Source: Actinomycetota bacterium (lineage in GTDB: Bacteria; Actinomycetota; Geothermincolia; Fen-727; Anoxymicrobiaceae). Taken from it: 64,000 nt of DNA. A program made the position numbers and the translations under genes. The notes under the pieces are model-generated. The model made no database searches, was not told the origin of the DNA, and saw nothing but the letters and a program-made list of their open reading frames with translations. Below are positions 16,993 through 25,250 of this stretch, in pieces; positions within the stretch are counted from its first letter, which is position 1; every line of letters begins with the position of its first letter. Location of the stretch: positions 1-64,000 of the forward strand of contig JAHJCO010000060.1 of the NCBI GenBank assembly GCA_018831265.1. Direction: 5' to 3'.

Positions 16993-18006
16993 ATGATAAT
17001 CGTGATGCGCACCGGCGCGACCAGGGATCAGATAGACAACGTCATAGACAAGGTGCACTCCTTCGGGCTTCGCACGCACCCCATCTTCGGGGTGCAGAAG
17101 ACCGTCATCGGCATCGTGGGAGACAACAAGACCCAGGTGGTCGAGAAGATGCGCGGGTGGCCCGGCATCGAGGACATCATCCCCATCCTGCAGCCGTACA
17201 AGTTCGCCGGGCGTGAGGCCCATCCCGAGAACACCGTAATAGAGCTGGACGGGGTCCGCATCGGCGGTGACGAGGTCGTGGTCATGGCAGGACCGTGCGC
17301 CGTGGAGAGCGAGGAGCAGCTCATGACCGCGGCCCGGCGTGTACGTGCCGCGGGCGCCCGGATACTGCGCGGCGGGGCCTTCAAGCCCCGGACCTCGCCA
17401 TACTCCTTCCAGGGGCTGGGCGAGGACGCGCTCAAGCTGCTGGCCGCCGCGCGTGAGGAGACCGGGCTGCTGGTCGTCACCGAGGTCACCGACCCCCGCA
17501 ACGTGGAGCTGGTCTGCAGGTACGCGGATATCCTCCAGGTGGGTGCCCGCAACATGGGCAACTTCGTGCTGCTGACCGAGGTGGGGCGCAGCGGACACCC
17601 GGCGATGCTCAAGCGCGGCCCCTCCTCCACCGTCAAGGACTTCCTGCTCGCCGCCGAGTACGTCATCATCGAGGGGAACCGCGACGTGATACTGTGCGAG
17701 CGTGGAATAACCACCTTCGAGACCTACACCCGGAACACGCTGGACATCTCCGCCGTGCCGGTCATAAAGGGGTTGTCGCACCTGCCGGTCATCGTCGACC
17801 CCTCACATGCCACCGGGCGCTCGTACCTGGTGGAGCCGCTGAGCCTGGCCGCTATTGCCGCCGGCGCCGACGGAATCATCGTCGAGGTCCACCCCGACCC
17901 GGACGCCGCGCTCTGTGACGGTCCCCAGGCCCTCACGCTGGATGGCTTCGATTCGATGATGGCGAAGCTGAAGGCGATAGCCCCGATCGTCGGACGGACG
18001 CTCTAG
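16993..18006 (+). CDS. aroF: 3-deoxy-7-phosphoheptulonate synthase (DAHP synthase, class I-beta)
   Basis: It condenses PEP and erythrose 4-phosphate in the first step of aromatic amino acid synthesis. The 337 residues contain an N-terminal ferredoxin-like regulatory domain (about 1-70, MIIVMRTGATRDQID) as in the Thermotoga type. The KDO8P/DAHP barrel follows: MAGPCAVESEEQL, ILRGGAFKPRTSPYSFQG, LQVGARNMGNF, LKRGPSSTVKDF, CERGITTFE and VDPSHATG. GGAG precedes the ATG. It converges on rluD with three bases between. Confidence 0.94.
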   Translation: MIIVMRTGATRDQIDNVIDKVHSFGLRTHPIFGVQKTVIGIVGDNKTQVVEKMRGWPGIEDIIPILQPYKFAGREAHPENTVIELDGVRIGGDEVVVMAGPCAVESEEQLMTAARRVRAAGARILRGGAFKPRTSPYSFQGLGEDALKLLAAAREETGLLVVTEVTDPRNVELVCRYADILQVGARNMGNFVLLTEVGRSGHPAMLKRGPSSTVKDFLLAAEYVIIEGNRDVILCERGITTFETYTRNTLDISAVPVIKGLSHLPVIVDPSHATGRSYLVEPLSLAAIAAGADGIIVEVHPDPDAALCDGPQALTLDGFDSMMAKLKAIAPIVGRTL

Positions 18007-18009
18007 CGT

Positions 18010-18954
18010 CTAGCGATAGCGGGCGCGCAGGTCCTCGAGCACAGACCGCAGGTCGGACGGAAGCGGGCTCTGCAGGCACAACCTCTCCCCGGTCACCGGG
18101 TGGTCGAACGCCAGCCGGCAGGCGTGGAGGAACTGGCGGTCGAGACCAAGCGCCCGTGACGCTTTTCCCCTCGAGTACTCCGGGTCTCCAGCTACGGGAT
18201 GGCCGATGTGCGAGAAGTGCACCCTTATCTGGTGGGTGCGCCCCGTCTCCAGGTTGACCTCGACCAGGGTGTAGTCCAGCCCGAACCCCTCTTTGACCGC
18301 GAAGCGCGATACGGCCCTGCGCCCGGCGGCGCGATCGACGGCCATCCTCTTGCGATTGCCGCGGCTGCGGCCCATGGGCAGGTCGATCGTCCCTTCCCGG
18401 GCGGGGGGGGAACCGACCAGGAGGGCGAGGTAGGTCCTGCCCACCTCGCGCTCTTTGATCTTTTCCACCATCGCCCCGAAAGCCTGCTCGGTGCGGGCGA
18501 CCGCTACGAGGCCCGAGGTGCCGCCGTCGAGCCTGTGAAAGATGCCCGGCCTTCCCCGTCCGCCGACTCCCTCTATGTCGGGGTACCGGGCCAGCAGAGC
18601 GTTCACGAGCGTGCCTGAGTCGTGGCCCGGCCCCGGGTACATGACCATACCGGCCGGCTTGTCCACCACCAGCAGGTGCTCGTCGGAGAAGACGATGCTC
18701 AAGGGTATGTCCTCGGCGGCCAGTCCACAGGGTCCGGGCTCGGGGACGCTCCAGGAGATCAGCTCGCCCTCGGCGGCGTGGTGGTTCTTGCGCGCCTCCG
18801 CGCCGTCGACGGCCACCAGGCCTTCTTTGATGAGTCTCTGGGCGCGGCTGCGGGAAAGGTGGGTGGCCTCCGCCAGCAGGACGTCCAGGCGAACGCCCGA
18901 CTCGTTCCGGGTCACCCGGTGTGATCCCCCCGACGGGCCGGTGTCGCTCTCCAC
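18010..18954 (-). CDS. rluD: RluA-family 23S rRNA pseudouridine synthase
   Basis: The 314-residue protein has an N-terminal S4 RNA-binding domain (RLDVLLAEATHLSRSRAQRLIKEGLVAVDG) and a RluA-type catalytic domain with VVDKPAGMVMYPG, the catalytic Asp in HRLDGGTSGL, and TGRTHQIRVHFSHIGHPVAGD. Most RluD proteins have HRLDKDTSG; here KD is GG, outside the catalytic Asp. The exact RNA target is not certain. It follows lgt by three bases, a common arrangement with ileS-lspA-lgt. Confidence 0.9.
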   Translation of the reverse strand: MESDTGPSGGSHRVTRNESGVRLDVLLAEATHLSRSRAQRLIKEGLVAVDGAEARKNHHAAEGELISWSVPEPGPCGLAAEDIPLSIVFSDEHLLVVDKPAGMVMYPGPGHDSGTLVNALLARYPDIEGVGGRGRPGIFHRLDGGTSGLVAVARTEQAFGAMVEKIKEREVGRTYLALLVGSPPAREGTIDLPMGRSRGNRKRMAVDRAAGRRAVSRFAVKEGFGLDYTLVEVNLETGRTHQIRVHFSHIGHPVAGDPEYSRGKASRALGLDRQFLHACRLAFDHPVTGERLCLQSPLPSDLRSVLEDLRARYR

Positions 18955-18957
18955 CTG

Positions 18958-19722
18958 CTACTGGAGCCTCTCGGAGCCCCGGGCCGGCAGAACCCGGTAG
19001 CGGAACAGGAGCACCAGGCCCGCGACTGCCACCATGGCCAGGCTCGCCGCCTGGAAGCCCAGCCCGGCGTTCGCCTGGGCGTGCTCCCGGAAGATCTCCA
19101 CCGTGAAGCGTATGGCGCCGTACCCCATCACGAACGCCCAGAACAACGTGCCGTCCCTCGCGAAGGCGTCCCTCTTCCACCAGAGCAGGCCGAACAGGGT
19201 GAGGTCCAGCACCAGCTCGTAGAGCTGGGTGGGGTGCCGGGCTCCCGTGAGTCCCAGGCTTACGGGATAGTGGACCCCCCAGAACAGGGAGGTCTCCTTG
19301 CCGTAGCAGCAGCCGTTGAGAAAACATCCGACGCGGCCGATGGCCAGCGCCAGCGGCACGCACAGGCCGGCCAGGTCCATGGTCACCCAGAACCGCACGT
19401 GCTTCCAGCGCGCCACCGCGATGGTGAGCGCCAGGCCCAGCACCAGCCCACCGTAGAACACCAGGCCGTCCATGTTGAACTTGAGAATCTCTCCGGGGTG
19501 TGCGGCGAACTCCGACCAGTGGCCTATGACGTAGAAGAGCCGCGCCCCGATTATGCCGCCCACAACGGCGGCCAGTACGAAGTCGAGGATTATGTCGGGG
19601 TCGCGGTAGATCTCCTTGAACCGCTGCCGGGCCACCACCGTCGCCGTGATGAAGCCGATCGCCAGGAAGACGCCGTAGGAGTATATGGTCAGGCCGCCTA
19701 TCTGTAACAGCTCTCTATGCAT
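18958..19722 (-). CDS. lgt: Prolipoprotein diacylglyceryl transferase
   Basis: Lgt attaches diacylglycerol to the lipobox cysteine of lipoproteins such as LivK. The 254-residue membrane protein shows about seven hydrophobic segments, GGIIGARLFYVIGHW, FYGGLVLG and the signature GRVGCFLNGCCYGKET, then HPTQLYELVLD. The ATG at 19722 is chosen with GGAGG eleven bases before; a GTG at 19734 would add four residues. It overlaps the lspA stop by eight bases. Confidence 0.93.
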   Translation of the reverse strand: MHRELLQIGGLTIYSYGVFLAIGFITATVVARQRFKEIYRDPDIILDFVLAAVVGGIIGARLFYVIGHWSEFAAHPGEILKFNMDGLVFYGGLVLGLALTIAVARWKHVRFWVTMDLAGLCVPLALAIGRVGCFLNGCCYGKETSLFWGVHYPVSLGLTGARHPTQLYELVLDLTLFGLLWWKRDAFARDGTLFWAFVMGYGAIRFTVEIFREHAQANAGLGFQAASLAMVAVAGLVLLFRYRVLPARGSERLQ

Positions 19723-20230
19723 CCCTCGTAGCACCTCCGGCGCCTTTTTCGCTCTGCTCCCGTTGCTCCGCGAAGAGGTCGAGGGCCGTCCTGAGCACTA
19801 TCAGCCCTACGCCGACCACGATCGCGATGTCGGCTACATTGAACACCGGCCACCATTTGAAATCAATGAAATCGATCACCCTCCCGCGGAACAGCCGGTC
19901 TACCAGGTTTCCCAGCGCGCCGCCCACGACCAGGCCCAGCCCCACGAACATCAACAGGTGCCTTCCCTCGCGCGTCCAGAAGAACCAGACCAGCAGCGTT
20001 GTAACAACGAGAAGAGCAAACATGACCACCAGGCCGCTGCTCCCCTGCAGGAGCCCGAACGCGGCGCCGGTGTTGGTGGTGTGGGTGAGGTCCAGCACGC
20101 GCGGGATGACGGTCACCGAGCGACCGGGCTCCAGGCTCGCGACCAGGGCAGCCTTGCTGGCCTGGTCGAGCAGGATGACCGCGGCCACGGAGACGACCAG
20201 CGCGAATACCTTGCGACCGCCTGACGACAA
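19715..20230 (-). CDS. lspA: Lipoprotein signal peptidase (signal peptidase II)
   Basis: LspA cleaves the signal peptide before the lipidated cysteine. The 171-residue protein has four membrane segments, the TTNTGAAFGLL motif and the two catalytic aspartates in GNLVDRLFRGRVIDFI and FNVADIAI. It follows ileS by three bases and overlaps lgt. Confidence 0.95.
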   Translation of the reverse strand: MSSGGRKVFALVVSVAAVILLDQASKAALVASLEPGRSVTVIPRVLDLTHTTNTGAAFGLLQGSSGLVVMFALLVVTTLLVWFFWTREGRHLLMFVGLGLVVGGALGNLVDRLFRGRVIDFIDFKWWPVFNVADIAIVVGVGLIVLRTALDLFAEQREQSEKGAGGATRDA

Positions 20231-20233
20231 GTC

Positions 20234-23029
20234 CTACTCTCCCATGGTCTTCAGGAAGCCGGCGCAACGCTCGCAGATATCGGGGGCTCCGGCGTCCTGT
20301 CCGACACTCGGCCGGTAGTTCCAGCACCGCAGGCACTTGGCCCCCGGGGCGCGCGCGATCTCCACAACGAGGCCCTGGGCGTCCTCGAACTCACCGGAGA
20401 ACTCGGCCAGCGGCTTCAGGTCCACGGCGGAGACGATGAATATGGAGGGGAGCTGCCCCTCCGTGTCGCGAAGCAGGTCGTAGAGCGGCCCGCCGGCGTA
20501 CAGCGTAACCCCGGCCTCCAGGCTGGTACCGAGGATCCCGTCCTGGCGCGCGATCTCGATGGCCCTGTTGACCTCCTCGCGTACGTCCAGGAGGGCATTC
20601 CATCTCTCCTCCAGGTCCGCGTCGACGAGCGCCCCGTCGGGCTCCGGCCAGTCCATCAGGTGGACGCTCTCCTCCGGCCTCAGGCCCTCGGGGAGCGCCG
20701 TCAGCGCCTCCTCGGCGGTGTGCGCCAGGACCGGCGCGATCATCTTTATGAGGGCCAGCAGTATCTCGAACATCACCGTCTGCGCGCTGCGCCGGGCGGC
20801 CGAGTCGCGGGGGAACGTGTACAACCTGTCCTTCAGGATGTCCAGGTACAGTGAGGAAAGGTCGACCGTGCAGAAGAGGTGCAGCGCCTGCACCGCCTGG
20901 TGGAACGACCAGCCGTCCATCAACTCCGTGACCTTGCCGATGAGGCCCTGCAGCCGACAGAGCATCCAGCGGTCGATCTCCTCGAGCTCGGCCGTCGGCA
21001 CCGAGTCGCTCGCCGGGTCAAAGTCATACGTGTTGCCCAGCAGGAACCGCAGCGTGTTGCGGAACCGGCGGTAGGTCTCGGTCGTGCGCGCCAGTATCTC
21101 CTCGGAGACCGGCACGTCTGACGAGTAGTCCATGATGGCCGTCCAGAGCCGGAGGATGTCGGCCCCGGACCGCTCGTAGACCTCGACGGGGTCGATGGCG
21201 TTGCCCAGCGACTTGGACATCTTGGTGCCCTCGGCCGTCACGGTGAACCCGTGGGTGAGGACGGAGCCGAACGGGGGCGTTCCCTTTACGCAGACCGAGA
21301 GCAGCAGGCTCGACTGGAACCAGCCCCGGTGCTGGTCGCTTCCCTCCAGGTACAGGTCCGAGGGCCATCGCAGGTCGGGCCAGTTACGAAGGACCGCGAG
21401 GTTGCTTATCCCCGACTCGAACCAGACGTCGACTATGTCGCTCTCCTTGTCGAACTCCGTGCTTCCGCATTCCGGGCAGGATGTGCCGCTCGGCAGGAAC
21501 TCGGCCGCGTCCTTCTCGAACCAGGCGTCGGCGCCCTCGGACGCGATCATCGCGCGTATCGCCTCCAGGGTCGCCGGCGTTATCAGCTCCCTGCCGCACG
21601 AGCGGCAGTACAGTATCGGGAGCGGGACGCCCCAGGAGCGCTGCCTGGAGATACACCAGTCAGGGCGGCTCTCCACCATGGAGCCGATGCGATTCATGGT
21701 CCAGCCCGGTATCCACTCGACGTGTTCTATGGCCGCCGTCGCGCGCTTGCGCATGGTCTTTCCGTCCAGTTCGCCGTCGAGGGCGATGAACCACTGCGGG
21801 GTAGCCCTGAAGACCACGGGCTCCTTGCACCGCCAGCAGTGCGGGTAGGGGTGAGTGAGCCTTCCCGAGGCCATCAGCAGGCCCCGGGAGGCCAGGTCCT
21901 CGAGTATGGCCGGATTGGCCTCCTCGAGGCTCATCCCCTCGAAAGGCCCCGCCCCGTCGGTGAAGTAGCCCAGGTCGTCGACCGGCATCGGGGCCGGCAG
22001 GTCGTACTCCAGGCCGGTCAGGTAGTCTTCCTGGCCGTGGCCCGGGGCGGTGTGCACGCAGCCGGTTCCCTGCTCGAGGGTGACATATGGCGCGAGGACT
22101 ATCACCGAGCGCCGGTCGGCCCAGGGGTGGGTGCAGTACAGGCCCTCCAGCTCCTCGCCCGGGAAGGTGTCGGTTGCCGCGTAATCGGTGATGCCCAGCT
22201 CCTCCATGACGTGATCGACAAGAGGCGCGGCCACGACCAGCACCTGCTCACCCACGTCCACCCCCACGTAGGGGAACCGGTCCGAGAGCGCGATGGCAAC
22301 GTTCGCCGGCAGCGTCCAGGGGGTGGTGGTCCATATCAGGAGCGACACGGGCTTGCCCATCTGGGTGAGCGGGGGGAACTCGTCCTCGAGCGGGAAGCGC
22401 ACGTATATCGAGTACGACTCCTTCTCCTCGTACTCTATCTCGGCCTCGGCGAGGGCCGTCACGCAGGTCGTGCACCAGTGTATCGGCTTCTGCCCCCGGT
22501 AGATCAACCCTTTTGCGTAGAGGTCGGCGAACACCTCGATGTTGGTGGCCTCGTAGGTCGGTGACAGTGTCAGGTAGGGGTTGTCGAACTCGCCCAGGAC
22601 GCCCAGGCGCTGGAACTCCTCGCTCTGCAGGGCCACGTACTTCATGGCGTAGTCACGGCACATCCGCCGCAGCTCGACCTTGCTCACGTCGGAGTCGGGC
22701 CCGAGCCGCTTGGTGACCTCGAACTCGGTCGGCAGGCCGTGGCAGTCCCACCCCGGGACGTAGGGGCTGCGGAAGCCCCTCATCGTCTTGTACTTGATGA
22801 TGATGTCCTTGAGTATCTTGTTATAGGCGGTGCCGACGTGGATGGGCCCGTTGGCGTAGGGGGGGCCGTCGTGCAGGATGTAGGTCTGGCTCCCCTCGCG
22901 GTGCTCCAGTATGCGCCGGTAGAGATCCATCTCCTTCCAGCGCGACTGGATCTCCGGCTCCCTTCGGGCCAGGTTTCCCTTCATGGGGAACGTCGTCTTG
23001 GGCAGGTTCAGGGTTTCCTTGTAGTCCAT
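20234..23029 (-). CDS. ileS: Isoleucyl-tRNA synthetase
   Basis: This 931-residue class I synthetase has HVGTAYNK as its HIGH-type motif after HDGPPYANGPI. The CP1 editing domain has TTPWTLPANVA and HTAPGHGQEDY; KMSKSLGN follows. A C-terminal zinc module CLRCW...CERC ends the protein, as in bacterial-type IleRS. The start ATGGACTACAAG follows AAAGGACG. The upstream leader shows no T-box consensus that I can find, only a short perfect hairpin. It heads ileS-lspA-lgt-rluD. Confidence 0.96.
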   Translation of the reverse strand: MDYKETLNLPKTTFPMKGNLARREPEIQSRWKEMDLYRRILEHREGSQTYILHDGPPYANGPIHVGTAYNKILKDIIIKYKTMRGFRSPYVPGWDCHGLPTEFEVTKRLGPDSDVSKVELRRMCRDYAMKYVALQSEEFQRLGVLGEFDNPYLTLSPTYEATNIEVFADLYAKGLIYRGQKPIHWCTTCVTALAEAEIEYEEKESYSIYVRFPLEDEFPPLTQMGKPVSLLIWTTTPWTLPANVAIALSDRFPYVGVDVGEQVLVVAAPLVDHVMEELGITDYAATDTFPGEELEGLYCTHPWADRRSVIVLAPYVTLEQGTGCVHTAPGHGQEDYLTGLEYDLPAPMPVDDLGYFTDGAGPFEGMSLEEANPAILEDLASRGLLMASGRLTHPYPHCWRCKEPVVFRATPQWFIALDGELDGKTMRKRATAAIEHVEWIPGWTMNRIGSMVESRPDWCISRQRSWGVPLPILYCRSCGRELITPATLEAIRAMIASEGADAWFEKDAAEFLPSGTSCPECGSTEFDKESDIVDVWFESGISNLAVLRNWPDLRWPSDLYLEGSDQHRGWFQSSLLLSVCVKGTPPFGSVLTHGFTVTAEGTKMSKSLGNAIDPVEVYERSGADILRLWTAIMDYSSDVPVSEEILARTTETYRRFRNTLRFLLGNTYDFDPASDSVPTAELEEIDRWMLCRLQGLIGKVTELMDGWSFHQAVQALHLFCTVDLSSLYLDILKDRLYTFPRDSAARRSAQTVMFEILLALIKMIAPVLAHTAEEALTALPEGLRPEESVHLMDWPEPDGALVDADLEERWNALLDVREEVNRAIEIARQDGILGTSLEAGVTLYAGGPLYDLLRDTEGQLPSIFIVSAVDLKPLAEFSGEFEDAQGLVVEIARAPGAKCLRCWNYRPSVGQDAGAPDICERCAGFLKTMGE

Positions 23030-23049
23030 TTCTTCGTCCTTTAAACGTT

Positions 23050-23070
23050 AAGCGGCGATAATCGCCGCTT
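23050..23070 (-). promoter_or_regulatory. Perfect hairpin in the ileS leader
   Basis: AAGCGGCGAT (23050-23059) and ATCGCCGCTT (23061-23070) form a 10-bp palindrome 20 bases before the ileS start, just upstream of its ribosome site. Read on the plus strand it is followed within ten bases by CTTTTTTT, so it could also end plus-strand transcription. There is no T-box core motif nearby. Confidence 0.45.
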
Positions 23071-23114
23071 TCACGCGCTTTTTTTATGTTGCTAAATTAG
23101 CATCAAACCATAAT

Positions 23115-23150
23115 GGGGTCAAACCTGCAGGTGCAGCCTTGTGACGTTGA
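23115..23150. repeat. Partial copy of the cinA 3' end
   Basis: This stretch repeats 23379-23416 in the same orientation: GGGGTCAA, a diverged hexamer, AGGTGCAGCCTT, one change, TGACGTTGAG. The second stretch encodes the last codons and stop of cinA; this one is a non-coding duplicate on the other side of the family 2 repeat cluster. The ileS-cinA gap (23030-23382) holds this copy, the family 2 repeats and the ileS leader hairpin, and no gene. Confidence 0.6.
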
Positions 23151-23152
23151 GT

Positions 23153-23248
23153 GTGAAAGAAAACCTCAAACCATTTCTTTCATAGTGAAAGAAAACCTCA
23201 GACCATTTCTTTCATAGTGAAAGAAAACCTCAGACCATTTCTTTCATA
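23153..23248 (-). repeat. Family 2 repeat, three tandem 32-bp copies
   Basis: Three head-to-tail 32-bp units (23153, 23185, 23217) are identical except for one base in the first. Each reads GTGAAAGAAAACCTCAGACC then ATTTCTTTCATA, the inverse orientation of the other family 2 copies. Each unit can fold on GAAAGAAA/TTTCTTTC. No unique spacers separate them, so this is not a CRISPR array. Confidence 0.75.
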
Positions 23249-23291
23249 GCAGCTGACAGGCCTTGTTCATACACGAAGGCACAGCCTCCTG

Positions 23292-23363
23292 CGTGAAGCG
23301 CAAGTATTGGTCTGAGGTAGAATTTCGAAGTGTGAAAGTTTTGGTCTGAGGTAATCTTTCACG
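23292..23363 (+). repeat. Family 2 repeats, one degenerate and one good copy
   Basis: TTGGTCTGAGGTAGAATTTC (23307-23326) is a degenerate copy. The second (23332-23362) has GTGAAAG pairing with CTTTCAC around TTTTGGTCTGAGGTAAT and differs from the copy beside pnp (33601-33633) at only a couple of positions. Both lie downstream of the cinA stop. Confidence 0.65.
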
Positions 23364-23382
23364 TCTACTGTGAGAAGTGGGG

Positions 23383-24621
23383 TCAAGCTTCCAGGTGCAG
23401 CCTTATGACGTTGAGGGCGGCAAGGGTGGCTATGTGCCTGACCAGCACCCGGTCGCCCGGCAGCCGTACCTCCCAGGACTTCAAGCCTTCGGAGTCGGCC
23501 AGCGCAAGGCACACCGTGCCGGGTTGCCTGTCACCGTCCCCGGGACCCGGGCCGGCGACCCCGGTCGTGGAGACCCCCAGGTCCGAGTGGAACCGCAACC
23601 TGACACCCGATGCCATCGCCTCGGCAACGGCGGTGCTTACAGCCCCGCCCGCGAGCAGGCCGGCGGGCACGTCCAGCAGGTCCCTCTTCGCCTCAGCGGT
23701 GTAGGCGACCACACCGCCCTTCAGGTAGTCGGAGCTACCCGGCACGTTCGCCATCCTGGCCACGGCCATCCCGGCGGTCAGTGATTCGGCGAAGGCGACG
23801 GTCAGCCCCCTCTCGCGAAGCATCCGCCCGACCACCTCCTCCATCGACTCCCCGTCCGCGCCGAATACCAGGATGCCCAGGCGAGCGCGTGCTTCCTTCT
23901 CCTCCTCGTCGAGCAGCCGGGAAGCGGCCTCGCGGTCCCCCGCGGCGGCGTTGAGCTTCACCACGATTGCGCCCATCTGAACCAGGAACCCGTAGGTCAC
24001 AGGCCCCGCGCCGATGCAATCGGAGAGCAGGCCCGCGACGTCCGACTCCCCCACTCCGAAGGTCATCAGCCTCCGGGTCAGGTAGACCTCGCCCGATGAG
24101 AAGCGCTCCTCCAGCAGCGGCATGACGGCGCTTCGCATCATGTGTTCCACCTCGCGGGGCACCCCCGGAAGCACCACCACCAGGCATCCCTGCTCCTCGA
24201 GCGTAAAGCCGGGAGCCGTTCCGGTCGGAGGGATCTCCGTCGAGCCCCGGGGAAGGTAGGCCTGCTTCAGGTTCTCGGGGGACATCTGGCGTCCCAGGCC
24301 TGAGAAAAAGCCCTCGAGATTGTCTGCAAGGTGCTGGTGGAAGACCAGCTCGCGGCCTGTCGCCCTGCCGACGGCCTCGCAGGTCAGATCGTCGCTGGTC
24401 GGGCCGAGCCCCCCGGTGATGAAGAGCAGGTCGCTGGACGCGGTCAGCGCCCTGATCTCCGGGATTATCTCGTCGTAGTCGTCCCGCACCGTCACGTGCC
24501 TGGCGACCCTGATACCCAGGGGGGAGAGCTCACCCGCGATGAATGGCAGGTTGGCGTCGGCGACCTCGCCGCTCAGCAGCTCGTCGCCGATGGTGAGGAC
24601 CGAGACGACTGCCGCTCTCAT
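23383..24621 (-). CDS. cinA: Competence/damage-inducible CinA-type protein
   Basis: In 412 residues it joins an N-terminal MoCF/CinA domain (SVLTIGDELLSGEVADAN, FITGGLGPTSDD, VVLPGVPREVEHMM) and a C-terminal PncC-type nicotinamide nucleotide amidohydrolase domain (AFAESLTAGMAVARMANVPGSSDYLKGGVVAY, TTGVAGPGPGDG). It probably recycles NMN and pyridine nucleotides. The ATG overlaps the pgsA stop by four bases (ATGA). The stop codon TGA is part of a TGACCCC element, and the last codons are duplicated at 23115-23150. The recA gene often found downstream is absent; ileS follows. Confidence 0.93.
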   Translation of the reverse strand: MRAAVVSVLTIGDELLSGEVADANLPFIAGELSPLGIRVARHVTVRDDYDEIIPEIRALTASSDLLFITGGLGPTSDDLTCEAVGRATGRELVFHQHLADNLEGFFSGLGRQMSPENLKQAYLPRGSTEIPPTGTAPGFTLEEQGCLVVVLPGVPREVEHMMRSAVMPLLEERFSSGEVYLTRRLMTFGVGESDVAGLLSDCIGAGPVTYGFLVQMGAIVVKLNAAAGDREAASRLLDEEEKEARARLGILVFGADGESMEEVVGRMLRERGLTVAFAESLTAGMAVARMANVPGSSDYLKGGVVAYTAEAKRDLLDVPAGLLAGGAVSTAVAEAMASGVRLRFHSDLGVSTTGVAGPGPGDGDRQPGTVCLALADSEGLKSWEVRLPGDRVLVRHIATLAALNVIRLHLEA

Positions 24622-25250
24622 CCCGCCCCTGGTTCGCTTGCCCGGCCCGAGAACACCTCCCGGCGCGCGCGAAGGACGTAATCGACGCCGGAGTACGCGG
24701 TGATGGCCGCCATGAGGTATACGAGTACCCTGGCCCATAACGCGGAGGCGCTCGCGGGGAAGAAGATGAGGACGCTTATCACGATTATCTGGGAGAACAT
24801 CTTTATCTTGCCCGACCAGGAGGCCGGGAAGCTTATCCCCTTGCGCGCACCGACTATCCTGATGCCCGAGATGAGCAGCTCTCGTGCCAGCACGACCAGG
24901 ACCACCCACAGCGGGAAAAGCTTGAGGTACCAGAGCGCGATCATCACCGGCAGGACCAGCAGCTTGTCGGCGAGCGGGTCCAGGAACTGCCCCAGCCGGG
25001 TCACCGAGTCGGTCTTTCTCGCGTAGTATCCGTCGGCCTTGTCGGTGAGCGCCGCGACGACGAACAGCACCCCGGCGGCGAACGTGTAGAAGCTGGCGCG
25101 CGGGGGCCGCTGGGCGTTGAAAAGGAGGAGCGCGATGATGGGAGGCGCCAGGGCCGCCCGCAGGACGGTCAGCAGGTTGGCGGCGTTGAGCCACCTCCCC
25201 GCAAGCACAGCCGAGGGTCCGCCCCCGACCCGCTCAGGTTTCTGCTGCAA
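24618..25250 (-). CDS. pgsA: CDP-diacylglycerol-glycerol-3-phosphate 3-phosphatidyltransferase
   Basis: It makes phosphatidylglycerol phosphate in membrane lipid synthesis. The 210-residue membrane protein has NAANLLTVLRAALAP and the full CDP-alcohol phosphotransferase motif DKADGYYAR...GQFLDPLADK. The frame starts at TTG 25250, overlapping rimO by 17 bases; a GTG at 25208 is an alternative that leaves the motif intact. It is coupled to cinA by a four-base overlap. Confidence 0.93.
   Translation of the reverse strand: MQQKPERVGGGPSAVLAGRWLNAANLLTVLRAALAPPIIALLLFNAQRPPRASFYTFAAGVLFVVAALTDKADGYYARKTDSVTRLGQFLDPLADKLLVLPVMIALWYLKLFPLWVVLVVLARELLISGIRIVGARKGISFPASWSGKIKMFSQIIVISVLIFFPASASALWARVLVYLMAAITAYSGVDYVLRARREVFSGRASEPGAG

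Noticed and set aside
18421..18560. Loss of function in the RluA-family enzyme because HRLDKDTSG reads HRLDGGTSG
   Set aside because: The catalytic aspartate and the surrounding RLD and TSG residues are kept; the changed residues are not catalytic.
23153..23248. The three tandem 32-bp units as a CRISPR array
   Set aside because: The units abut directly with no spacers, and the same element occurs singly elsewhere in the window. No cas genes are present; the Cas4-like nuclease at 15.9 kb is far away and alone.
23030..23260. A T-box riboswitch upstream of ileS
   Set aside because: I could not find the T-box core motif or an antiterminator pairing on the minus strand; only a short palindrome and the repeat array are visible.
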